Source of the DNA: Prevotella sp. UBA2711 | GTDB taxonomy: Bacteria; Bacteroidota; Bacteroidia; Bacteroidales; Bacteroidaceae | Direction: 5' to 3' | Length of the DNA: 64,000 nucleotides | Assembly (NCBI GenBank): GCA_002354095.1 | Contig: DEKX01000028.1 | Location: 136,455 to 200,454, forward strand | Part shown: positions 51,326 through 58,709 of the stretch, piece by piece | How positions within the stretch are numbered: position 1 is the stretch's first letter | Layout of the letters: each line of letters starts with the position of its first letter | The notes under the pieces: generated by a model | The model's input: the letters and a program-made list of their open reading frames with translations, nothing else | Database searches by the model: none | What the model was told of the DNA's origin: nothing | Program-made: the position numbers and the translations under genes

Positions 51326-52585
51326 TTACAGTCCAAATGCTTGTTTAATATCTGCTACCCTGTCGAGTTTCTCCCATGTAAAGAGTTCAACATCGATGGT
51401 CTTAGTCTCATGATAGCGACTGGTGAATGTTTTCTTCACCACTTCCGACTGGCGTCCCATGTGTCCATAGGCGGCTGTCTCCAGATACATCGGCTGGCGC
51501 AGTTTCAAGGAGCGCTCAATAGCTTTCGGACGAAGATCGAAGAGTTCTTCTATCTTCTTGGCAATTTCACCATCCGTCATATTCACCTTCGAACGTCCAT
51601 AAGTGTTCACATAGATATTCATGGGTTTCGCCACACCGATAGCATAGCTGATTTGCACCAACATCTCGTCAGCTACACCTGCTGCCACCATGTTCTTGGC
51701 AATATGACGGGCAGCATAAGCGGCAGAACGGTCCACTTTCGAGGAATCCTTACCTGAGAAGGCACCACCTCCATGGGCGCCCTTACCTCCGTAAGTATCA
51801 ACAATGATTTTTCTTCCTGTCAGACCCGTATCACCATGAGGACCGCCAATGACGAATTTACCTGTGGGATTCACATAGTATTTGATGTCATTACCAAATA
51901 ATGACAACACACGCTGAGAATGGATTTTTGCCTTGACACGCGGTATCAGGATATTGATGACATCATCCTTGATACGTGCCAGCATACGCTCATCATCGGT
52001 ATCAAACTCGTCGTGCTGGGTTGACACTACTATCGTGTCGATACGCTCAGGAATACCTGCATCGCTATACTGGATGGTCACCTGACTCTTGGCATCAGGA
52101 CGCAGATAGGTCATCTCTTTGCCTTCCTTACGGATTTCGGCAAGGGTACGCATCAACAGATGAGCCAAATCGAGCGATACCGGCATCAGGCTCTCCGTTT
52201 CGTTGGTGGCATAACCGAACATCATACCCTGGTCGCCGGCTCCCTGGTCCTCATCATCCTCACGATCGACACCACGGTTGATGTCCTCACTCTGCTCGTG
52301 AATGGCTGTCAGGATGCCACAGGAATTGCCGTCAAATTGATATTCCGCTTTGGTATATCCTATCTTTTTAATCGTTTTACGGGCAATGGTCTGCAGGTCG
52401 ATATATTCCTCGCTACGCACCTCACCCATGATTACCACTTGACCTGTAGTGACAAACGTCTCGCAAGCCACACGGGCATGTTCGTCGTAAGCCAGAAACT
52501 GGTCGAGAATGGCATCACTTATCTGGTCAGCCACCTTGTCGGGATGGCCTTCACTGACTGATTCTGATGAAAAAAAATAACTCAT
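51326..52585 (-). CDS. metK: S-adenosylmethionine synthetase
   Basis: Makes SAM from methionine and ATP. 419 residues with motifs SEGHPDKVADQ, GAGDQGMMFGYA and GGGAFSGKDSSKVDRS. It leads metK-DUF4271-hemD and has its own promoter. Confidence 0.97.
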   Translation of the reverse strand: MSYFFSSESVSEGHPDKVADQISDAILDQFLAYDEHARVACETFVTTGQVVIMGEVRSEEYIDLQTIARKTIKKIGYTKAEYQFDGNSCGILTAIHEQSEDINRGVDREDDEDQGAGDQGMMFGYATNETESLMPVSLDLAHLLMRTLAEIRKEGKEMTYLRPDAKSQVTIQYSDAGIPERIDTIVVSTQHDEFDTDDERMLARIKDDVINILIPRVKAKIHSQRVLSLFGNDIKYYVNPTGKFVIGGPHGDTGLTGRKIIVDTYGGKGAHGGGAFSGKDSSKVDRSAAYAARHIAKNMVAAGVADEMLVQISYAIGVAKPMNIYVNTYGRSKVNMTDGEIAKKIEELFDLRPKAIERSLKLRQPMYLETAAYGHMGRQSEVVKKTFTSRYHETKTIDVELFTWEKLDRVADIKQAFGL

Positions 52586-52613
52586 AATCCTTTGTCTTTC
52601 CTATTTTCGGGTA

Positions 52614-52645
52614 CAAAGGTACAAATAAACGGCGAATTGTACAAA
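52614..52645 (-). promoter_or_regulatory. Promoter of metK-DUF4271-hemD
   Basis: Minus-strand TTTG (52642-52645), 20 bases, TACCTTTG (52614-52621), about 30 bases before the ATG. The -33 element sits in the loop of the preceding terminator. Confidence 0.82.
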
Positions 52646-52655
52646 TCCGCCGTTT
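52627..52655 (-). terminator. Terminator after the M16 peptidase gene
   Basis: Arms AAACGGCG and CGCCGTTT, exactly complementary, with a 13-base loop. It overlaps the metK promoter, so termination and new initiation are packed together. Confidence 0.75.
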
Positions 52656-52687
52656 ACTTTTTACTTTTTTACCTTTTAAACTTTACT
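52653..52687 (-). repeat. 7-bp array at the end of the M16 peptidase gene
   Basis: Heptamers TTTACTT, TTTACTT, TTTTACC, TTTTAAA, CTTTACT on the plus strand. The array contains the peptidase stop codon (52683-52685). Confidence 0.6.
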
Positions 52688-55511
52688 TTGTCTCAGGCAA
52701 CATAATCACCTCAACGTGGTTGCCACTCTTCAGAATGACATTGTTCAGGAAGTCACGTACAGAATCTGTAGTCAGAGCCTCAACGGTCTTCTTATAGTCT
52801 GTATAGAAATCGAGTCCGTGATCCTTGAAGGTGGTGATGGTGTTCACCCAGTAGCTGTTCTTCTTGGCATCAACGTCAATCTGCTTCAGCATGTACTCCT
52901 TCACCTTCTGCAACTGGTCGGCATCAACGGCTTTAGCCATATTGGCGATACCCTCGTGCAACAGGCGGATAGCAATCTCCTGCTTGTCAGGATTCATGGG
53001 GCAGTAAGCCTGCAGCAAAGCAACTGGCTTGTGAGAAGAACCATTGAAGGTTCCGTATGCTCCACATGAATAAGCAGCACTCTCATCCTCACGGATGGTC
53101 TTCAGATAAATCATTGAGAGCACCTGTCCGACAGCATCCAGTTTCACGGAGTTCTCCAAAGTATAAGGAGCCTCTGCACTCCAAATCATGAAGGCAGTAG
53201 CCTTGGGTGACTCAGTCTTCACCTTGAAGTTGTTGACCACATTGCCCTTAGCCAGTGTCAGGATCTCGTTGAAGTCTTCAGCCTTCTCACCAGTAGATGG
53301 CAGAGAAGCTACATACTGCTCAATCAATGGACGCAGTGTCTGCTCGTCGAAGTTACCACAGAAGATGAAGGTGAACTGACCGGCATTCTTGAAGCGGTCC
53401 TTAGCCATGGCGAGGATGCGGTCGTAGTTGATGTCCTTCAGATCCTTCACGTCGATATTGGTGAAACGAGGATTGTGGGCATACATCGTTGCTGACAGAG
53501 AGTCAGAGAATACGGCATCAGGCGACAGGCTCTTGTTCTTCAAAGCCATATCGAGCTGAGTCATCAGGTTCTGGAACTGCTTCTCGTCCTTATTGATACC
53601 AGTGAAGTAGAGATACTGCATCTGCATCATGGTCTCGATGTCCTTTGGAGTAGAGTGTGCAGTTACATACTGACGGGTATTACCCAGTGTAGCGTCGGCA
53701 TTGCACTCCTTACCAGCCAGAGCCTTGGTCAGCTCGTTGCTGGAGAAATTGCCCAGACCGCTGATACCAATCACCTGGTCGAACACTTTCAGGTTGGTGT
53801 AGTCGGCAGCGCCGAACATAGACTTACCACCCTTCGAGAAGGCCTGCATCTGAACTTCGTCGTCCTTGAAGTCGGTCTTCTTCAGAATAACGGTAGCACC
53901 ATTAGACAGCTTCAGCTCCTTATAGCCAAGCGTCTTGTTCTCTGTCTCGCTGACAATCTTACCAGCCTTGATCTTGGTAACATCAACCAGTGGCTCGTTC
54001 TTTACATTGTCAACGTATGCCTCAATCTTATCAGCACGGGCAGCAGCAATAGCGGCAGCCATATCCTTCTCTGTAGGATAAACCTTGCCTTCCTTCTCCT
54101 GAGCCCACTCCATTACAACGAGGTTGCTATCGGTAGCAGAAATCAACTCGGGCACCATCTTATTGATGGCCTGCACAGGAATATTGGGAGTAACCTGCTG
54201 CATAATCTGGTAGAGGATATCCAATGGTGGGATAGGCTCGTTATCGAGATAGTGGTCACGATAATCATTGCCATATTCGGCATTCTTGCGCTTGTCACGG
54301 TTGGTATAGCGCTTCTCCAGTCCACTTAGATAGTCGGCACGTGCACGGTCATACTCTGAAGCAGTGAAACCGAACTCACGGGCACGACGGGTCTCGCGGT
54401 AGAGAGCCTGCAGTGTTTCCATATCCTTACCTTCCTTGGGTATTCCAATCACTTCGAAGCAATCCTTGGTGCGAGAGAGCATATAAGTGCCATCGTCAGC
54501 AAAGGCCTGGAAGAAAGGACAGCTCTCTTCCTGTGTCATCTCTGTCAGACGCTGGTTCATCATCTGAGAAATCACGCTGACTGCATAGTCCTGAATGAGA
54601 TAATCCATATTGGCCTTCTCCTCGGGTTTGGTAGCATCGTGCTTCATCATCATCATGATCTGGCTCATCTGCATCTCCTTATCCTTCTCGAAGACATAGA
54701 TAGCCTCCTTGTTATCAGGCACCTCCTCAGGAATTACTTTAGGAGCATTGGGGTCAACCTTGATGCTGCCGAAGAGTTCCTTGATCTTGGCTTCCATGTG
54801 GTCAACATCCACGTCACCTACTACGATGATAGCCTGATTGTCAGGACGGTACCACTTGTGGTAGTAAGCCTTGAGGGTCTGGGGCTTGAAGCTGTCGATG
54901 ACGCTCATCAAACCGATAGGCATACGCTCGCCATACTTCGAACCTGGATACATCTTAGGCAGGGCGCGTGTAATCATACGCTGTGAAGGCCCCTCACCCA
55001 GACGCCACTCGTTATGTACTACGTCGCGCTCCTTGTCAATCTCGTCGGCTTCCAGCAACAGGCCATTTGACCAGTCTTTCAGAATCAGCAGACAAGAGTC
55101 GAGAGCTGTAGCACGCTTGGTGGGAACATCGCAGACACGATAAACGGTCTGGTCGATGCTGGTATAAGCATTCAGGTCGCTACCGAACTCAACACCCAGT
55201 GAACGGGTGAACTCGATAATGCCATTACCCTTGAAATGTTCAGAACCATTGAAGGCCATGTGCTCCAGGAAGTGAGCCAGACCGCGCTGTGATTCGTCCT
55301 CATTGATAGAGCCCACTCGCTGGGCAATGTAGAAGTTTGCCACATGCTCGGGATACTCGTTGTGGCGAATGTAATAAGTCAATCCATTGTCCAACTTACC
55401 GATACGAACGGCAGGGTCAACGGGGATAGGCGGCATCTGCATTTCCTGAGCCACCATAGCTGTCGTACTGAACATCATCAGTGCAGCTACAAAAAGTTTT
55501 CTAAGTCTCAT
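52683..55511 (-). CDS. M16-family zinc metallopeptidase
   Basis: 942 residues with a signal peptide (FVAALMMFSTTAMVAQ), so it acts in the periplasm or at the surface. The inverted zinc motif HFLEHMAFNG appears near residue 82, with the third ligand Glu about 75 residues later, followed by an inactive M16 half, as in PqqL-like proteases. It degrades peptides or small proteins. Transcribed alone, with its own promoter element and terminator. Confidence 0.94.
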   Translation of the reverse strand: MRLRKLFVAALMMFSTTAMVAQEMQMPPIPVDPAVRIGKLDNGLTYYIRHNEYPEHVANFYIAQRVGSINEDESQRGLAHFLEHMAFNGSEHFKGNGIIEFTRSLGVEFGSDLNAYTSIDQTVYRVCDVPTKRATALDSCLLILKDWSNGLLLEADEIDKERDVVHNEWRLGEGPSQRMITRALPKMYPGSKYGERMPIGLMSVIDSFKPQTLKAYYHKWYRPDNQAIIVVGDVDVDHMEAKIKELFGSIKVDPNAPKVIPEEVPDNKEAIYVFEKDKEMQMSQIMMMMKHDATKPEEKANMDYLIQDYAVSVISQMMNQRLTEMTQEESCPFFQAFADDGTYMLSRTKDCFEVIGIPKEGKDMETLQALYRETRRAREFGFTASEYDRARADYLSGLEKRYTNRDKRKNAEYGNDYRDHYLDNEPIPPLDILYQIMQQVTPNIPVQAINKMVPELISATDSNLVVMEWAQEKEGKVYPTEKDMAAAIAAARADKIEAYVDNVKNEPLVDVTKIKAGKIVSETENKTLGYKELKLSNGATVILKKTDFKDDEVQMQAFSKGGKSMFGAADYTNLKVFDQVIGISGLGNFSSNELTKALAGKECNADATLGNTRQYVTAHSTPKDIETMMQMQYLYFTGINKDEKQFQNLMTQLDMALKNKSLSPDAVFSDSLSATMYAHNPRFTNIDVKDLKDINYDRILAMAKDRFKNAGQFTFIFCGNFDEQTLRPLIEQYVASLPSTGEKAEDFNEILTLAKGNVVNNFKVKTESPKATAFMIWSAEAPYTLENSVKLDAVGQVLSMIYLKTIREDESAAYSCGAYGTFNGSSHKPVALLQAYCPMNPDKQEIAIRLLHEGIANMAKAVDADQLQKVKEYMLKQIDVDAKKNSYWVNTITTFKDHGLDFYTDYKKTVEALTTDSVRDFLNNVILKSGNHVEVIMLPETK

Positions 55512-55561
55512 AGTTCTTTTTATGATAGTTAAAATATGATATGATTTACACTAAAGACGTA

Positions 55562-55569
55562 CAAAGGTA
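55562..55569 (-). promoter_or_regulatory. -7 promoter element for the M16 peptidase gene
   Basis: TACCTTTG on the minus strand, 50 bases before the ATG; no clear TTTG at -33. Confidence 0.5.
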
Positions 55570-55627
55570 ATGAAAAACTACATTCGACATTAAAAATCTT
55601 ACATAAATTAAAGTTTTTTATAACAAC

Positions 55628-56551
55628 CTACGCACCTTTCACCTTCATATTTCGCGGATGATGCTCCAGAATTTCCTGTCGGAGGGTTGACATGTCGATA
55701 TGGGTATAAATCTCAGTGGTGCCTATCGACTCGTGTCCCAATAGAACCTGAATAGCTCGCAAATCTGCCCCACCCTCCAACAGGGCTGTGGCAAACGAGT
55801 GGCGCAACGTATGGGGCGAAATGGTCTTTTGGATGCCAGCAAGTGCTGCCTGTTGCTTGATCATGATGAGTATCATGACACGTGTGAGATGGGCTCCGCG
55901 ACGATTCAGAAACACATAATCCTCCTCTCCTGGCTTGATTTTCATCTGATTACGGTCGATAAACCACAGGTCCAGTTCCCTCAGCGCCTTGGGCGAGATG
56001 GGGACCAGACGTTCCTTCGACCCCTTACCTATCACGCGTACATATTGTTCATCAATATAGAGATTGGAAAGGCGCAGATTCACCAGTTCACTCACACGCA
56101 GACCGCACGAGAACAGCACTTCGATGATTGCCTTATTGCGATGTCCCTCCCATTTCGAGAGGTCGATGGAGGCCTCCAGCATATCTACTTCTGTAGCCGA
56201 CAGCACCTCTGGCAAATGCTGTCCCAGCACGGGATTCTCCAGCAGTTCCGAAGGGTCGTCATCGCGCCATCCGTCCAATTGCATAAAACGATAGAAACTA
56301 CGTATGCCACTCAGAATACGGCACTGCGAGTTCGGTCCGATGCCTATTTCGTGAAGTGTAGCCGCAAAATGCTGCAAGTCGTCCAACTGCACATCGTAGA
56401 TGGTTTTCTCTTCCCGTTGAAGATAATGCAGCAGTTTTTCCAAATCGCGCAGGTAAGCCTCCACCGTATTCGGTGAAAAACCACGTTGCAGTTTGAGGTA
56501 GCGCTGATAGCTCCTCACAACATTTGTCTGCGATTTCTTGTCAGTTTCCAT
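55628..56551 (-). CDS. xerD: Tyrosine recombinase XerD/XerC type
   Basis: 307 residues. The N-terminal core-binding domain is followed by a catalytic domain with the expected residues: Arg in LFSCGLRVSELVNLR, Lys in GKGSKERLVPI, HxxR in ISPHTLRHSFAT, His in LLGHESIGTTEIYTH and the nucleophile Tyr in that same motif. It probably resolves chromosome dimers with a partner Xer protein. It sits at the end of aroQ-methyltransferase-xerD, so is a housekeeping copy and not a mobile-element integrase. Confidence 0.92.
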   Translation of the reverse strand: METDKKSQTNVVRSYQRYLKLQRGFSPNTVEAYLRDLEKLLHYLQREEKTIYDVQLDDLQHFAATLHEIGIGPNSQCRILSGIRSFYRFMQLDGWRDDDPSELLENPVLGQHLPEVLSATEVDMLEASIDLSKWEGHRNKAIIEVLFSCGLRVSELVNLRLSNLYIDEQYVRVIGKGSKERLVPISPKALRELDLWFIDRNQMKIKPGEEDYVFLNRRGAHLTRVMILIMIKQQAALAGIQKTISPHTLRHSFATALLEGGADLRAIQVLLGHESIGTTEIYTHIDMSTLRQEILEHHPRNMKVKGA

Positions 56552-56573
56552 GAAATTTAATGATTTTCCCTCT

Positions 56574-57209
56574 TCAGATTTTTCTAATCAAGGTCAAGCC
56601 GTCGCGCAGGGGAAGGATAACCTGCTCCACTCGTGGGTCTTGCTGTATGTAGTCGTTGAAGGCAACAATGCCATGAGTCTGCTGGTCTTTCTGGTATGCG
56701 GGATCGATGACATGACCGTCCCAAAGGGTGTTATCGGCAAGGATGAAACCGCCTTTCCGCAATACGGAAAGTGCCATTTCGTAGGTTTCTCGGTAGGTGC
56801 GCTTGTCGCCATCGATAAAAGCCATATCAAACTCGATGCCCAGTTTGGGGGCTTCGGTGATGGCATCGCCGATGATGAAGGTGATTTTGTCGGCTACAGG
56901 CGAATGCTCAATCCAAGGGCGAGTGAAATCCTCCTGTTCGTCGTTGATCTCAAAGGTATAGAGATGACCGTCTGCCTCCAATCCCTCAGCCATACAGAGA
57001 GCTGAATAGCCGCTGAAGGTGCCCACCTCTAATATATTACGCGGGCGAATCATCTGCACCAGCATCTTGAGCAGTCGGCCTTGCAGATGACCAGATGCCA
57101 TCCGTCCGTGCAGCATGTGGATATTAGTGGCGCGCCAAAGCCGGTAAAGATATTCTGGCTCTGGCTCGATATGACTGAGGATATAGTCCTCTAAACTCTC
57201 AACTCTCAA
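56574..57209 (-). CDS. SAM-dependent O-methyltransferase
   Basis: 211 residues, similar to catechol/caffeoyl-CoA type O-methyltransferases. ILEVGTFSGYSALCMAE binds SAM and FIDGDKRTYRETYE contains the metal-site Asp. The start appears to be a TTG at 57209, within the 7-bp array; the first codons (RVES) are repeat-encoded, and the family-like sequence starts at LEDYILSH. No ATG is available upstream, since an in-frame TGA precedes the TTG by one codon. The substrate is unknown. Confidence 0.88.
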   Translation of the reverse strand: MRVESLEDYILSHIEPEPEYLYRLWRATNIHMLHGRMASGHLQGRLLKMLVQMIRPRNILEVGTFSGYSALCMAEGLEADGHLYTFEINDEQEDFTRPWIEHSPVADKITFIIGDAITEAPKLGIEFDMAFIDGDKRTYRETYEMALSVLRKGGFILADNTLWDGHVIDPAYQKDQQTHGIVAFNDYIQQDPRVEQVILPLRDGLTLIRKI

Positions 57210-57237
57210 TTCTCAACTCTCAACTAACAACTAACAA
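57189..57237 (-). repeat. 7-bp tandem array at the aroQ-methyltransferase junction
   Basis: Seven consecutive heptamers on the plus strand: CTCTAAA, CTCTCAA, CTCTCAA, TTCTCAA, CTCTCAA, CTAACAA, CTAACAA. It contains both the aroQ stop (57224-57226) and the TTG start of the methyltransferase. Confidence 0.92.
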
Positions 57238-57643
57238 ACGCTTCAATAGCCAAACGATAGGAATCAAGACCGAAGCCACAGATGACACCCTTGCAGGCAG
57301 CAGAGATGAAAGAGTGGTGGCGGAACTCCTCGCGCTGGTGGACATTAGAGATGTGGACCTCGATGACTGGAGTCTTCAGCGAACGGATGCAATCGTGCAA
57401 AGCCACTGAAGTGTGGGTATAGGCTCCTGCGTTCAGCACGATACCATCGTAGGAAAAACCTACCTCCTGCATCTTGTTGATGAGTTCGCCCTCGATATTG
57501 CTTTGGTAATATTCGATATCCACATCAGGATATTTAGCCTGCAACTTGGGCAGATACTGTTCGAACGACGAACTGCCATAGATGCCTGGCTCGCGAGTGC
57601 CCAGCAGATTAAGATTGGGTCCATTAACAATTAGAATTTTCAT
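57224..57643 (-). CDS. aroQ: 3-dehydroquinate dehydratase, type II
   Basis: 139 residues. NGPNLNLLGTREPGIYG carries the catalytic Arg and Tyr loop, NAGAYTHTSVAL and EVHISNVHQREEFRHHS the other active-site segments. Third step of the shikimate pathway. The last residues (FVSC) come from the 7-bp array. It leads aroQ-methyltransferase-xerD. Confidence 0.96.
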   Translation of the reverse strand: MKILIVNGPNLNLLGTREPGIYGSSSFEQYLPKLQAKYPDVDIEYYQSNIEGELINKMQEVGFSYDGIVLNAGAYTHTSVALHDCIRSLKTPVIEVHISNVHQREEFRHHSFISAACKGVICGFGLDSYRLAIEAFVSC

Positions 57644-57673
57644 AATTCAAACCTTTTATGTCAATTTGGGAGC

Positions 57674-57704
57674 CAAAGGTACAAAAAGTTTAGAGAAGTG
57701 CAAA
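57674..57704 (-). promoter_or_regulatory. Promoter of aroQ
   Basis: Minus-strand TTTG (57701-57704), 19 bases, TACCTTTG (57674-57681), 30 bases before the ATG. Confidence 0.85.
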
Positions 57705-57745
57705 ATAAATCCATCATTTTTTAGAAAACGAGGATTTTGGCAACC

Positions 57746-58236
57746 ACTCACCATACTCACCCAATTGCGGCCAAATGCCGATGTATAGGACATCTGACGA
57801 TAGTGAGATTTCCCCTGTAACCTCAAGGTAACCTCACCAATATGCCGTAAGCGTGCTTTTAAACATGTACCAAAAGCTGAATTGAAATTGTTTTACAAGG
57901 CATACAAAAAGAGCCTCAACTATTAACTCAAAATATTGCTACTATTAAGAGAAAAAATTGTTAGCATTAATAGAAAAATTTACTGGCAGGCGAGAGAAAA
58001 ATTTTTTGTAGGCGAGGCAGTAAAAACGCCCTCATTATCAGGCATTTGGCACATATTTCAGTAATTATTCAGTGCCAACACCAAATTTCTTTACATTTCG
58101 AACTCACCTTTGTTATTTTGACATCATGATATATTGAGGTTACCTTGAGGTTAGCTTGAGGTTACAGGGGAAACCTCACCATCGTCAAACGCCCTGCACA
58201 TCGGCATTTGGCCGCAATTGGGTGAGTATGGTGAGT
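57746..58236. repeat. 490-bp element with 91/102-bp terminal inverted repeats
   Basis: The left arm (57746-57836) and the reverse complement of the right arm (58135-58236) share an identical first 39 bases. They then differ at seven positions, all transitions. The right arm has one extra 11-bp unit (TTGAGGTTACC type; three copies against two). Both arms end outward in ACTCACCATACTCACCC. The spacer of about 298 bp is AT-rich with no gene. It may be a nonautonomous mobile element, two intergenic repeats in opposite orientation, or an RNA-forming element. No target duplication is visible. Confidence 0.75.
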
Positions 58237-58301
58237 ACTATTCGTTTTTACCTATAAATTTGACAGTATCAAAATAAATATCTATATTTGCAATCTCATT
58301 G

Positions 58302-58467
58302 TTAGATATATGTCTGTTTTTTCGCCTCTTGTGTGTCGCTTGGCTCAACATTTACTATATTGCCATCCTCATCCTCGAAAACTCCACTCATCCCCAAAGG
58401 AGTGAGTTCATCCTTCATTCTCTCGTAATCCTCTTCGTCGATAGTTATATAATATTAAATTGTCCAT
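58302..58467 (-). pseudogene. Possible small-gene remnant
   Basis: On the minus strand a 38-codon frame (58418-58302) reads MKDELTPLGMSGVFEDEDGN and ends in KKQTYI. The same frame is open upstream only to a TAA near 58453, with coding-like TIDEEDYER. A well-placed ATG (58467) is in a different frame, so one indel near 58450 would join them. It could be a frameshifted small protein or a real microprotein starting at the internal ATG. Acidic composition; no family recognised. Confidence 0.4.
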
Positions 58468-58473
58468 AGACCG

Positions 58474-58504
58474 CAAAGATAGGCATAATTTGGGAATTAT
58501 CAAA
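58474..58504 (-). promoter_or_regulatory. Minus-strand promoter facing the inverted-repeat element
   Basis: TTTG (58501-58504), exactly 19 bases, TATCTTTG (58474-58481), an optimal Bacteroidetes promoter. It points toward the small frame and the inverted repeat, with no intact long gene behind it. Confidence 0.78.
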
Positions 58505-58554
58505 AAAAGATTGTAAAAAGTTGGGTGCAACAGTTTTCCCTTTTCTTCGCCTTT

Positions 58555-58612
58555 ATTTTTTCTTCCCTCTTATCCGCAAATTTTGGCAGGTTGGAGGCGA
58601 TTACTCCCTCTT
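58555..58612 (+). repeat. Left copy of a 58-bp inverted leader repeat
   Basis: 53 of 58 bases match the reverse complement of 63753-63810. Its core is TTTTGGCAGGTTGGAGGCGA. It ends about 25 bases before the -33 element of the lipoprotein gene at 58710. Confidence 0.88.
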
Positions 58613-58636
58613 GCTGGAATTAGCCGACTTTTCCGT

Positions 58637-58668
58637 GTTGCAAAACTTAATAATAATGTGTATCTTTG
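58637..58668 (+). promoter_or_regulatory. Promoter of the tandem-repeat lipoprotein gene
   Basis: GTTG (58637-58640), 20 bases, TATCTTTG (58661-58668). The same spacing and flanking bases (ATAATGTGTAT) occur before the convergent lipoprotein gene at 63662. Confidence 0.75.
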
Positions 58669-58709
58669 TGAAGAAATAAATCGATTACTAACAACCAAAT
58701 ATTACTACG

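Larger units (their letters stand above)
57644..58709. other. 1.07-kb region without a full gene
   Basis: From left to right it holds the aroQ promoter (57674-57704), the left arm of an inverted repeat (57746-57836), an AT-rich spacer with a 22-base imperfect direct repeat (about 57934-57980), the right arm (58135-58236), a small open frame on the minus strand (58302-58418), a strong minus-strand promoter (58474-58504), and the leader repeat (58555-58612) plus promoter of the lipoprotein gene at 58710. No transposase or tRNA was seen. Confidence 0.7.

Noticed and set aside
55628..56551. Integrase of a mobile element
   Set aside because: The recombinase is in a housekeeping operon with aroQ, with no att sites or phage genes nearby; a Xer protein is the simpler reading.
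57746..58236. Insertion sequence or complete MITE
   Set aside because: No transposase, no target-site duplication and no recognised terminal motif; kept only as an inverted-repeat element of unknown kind.
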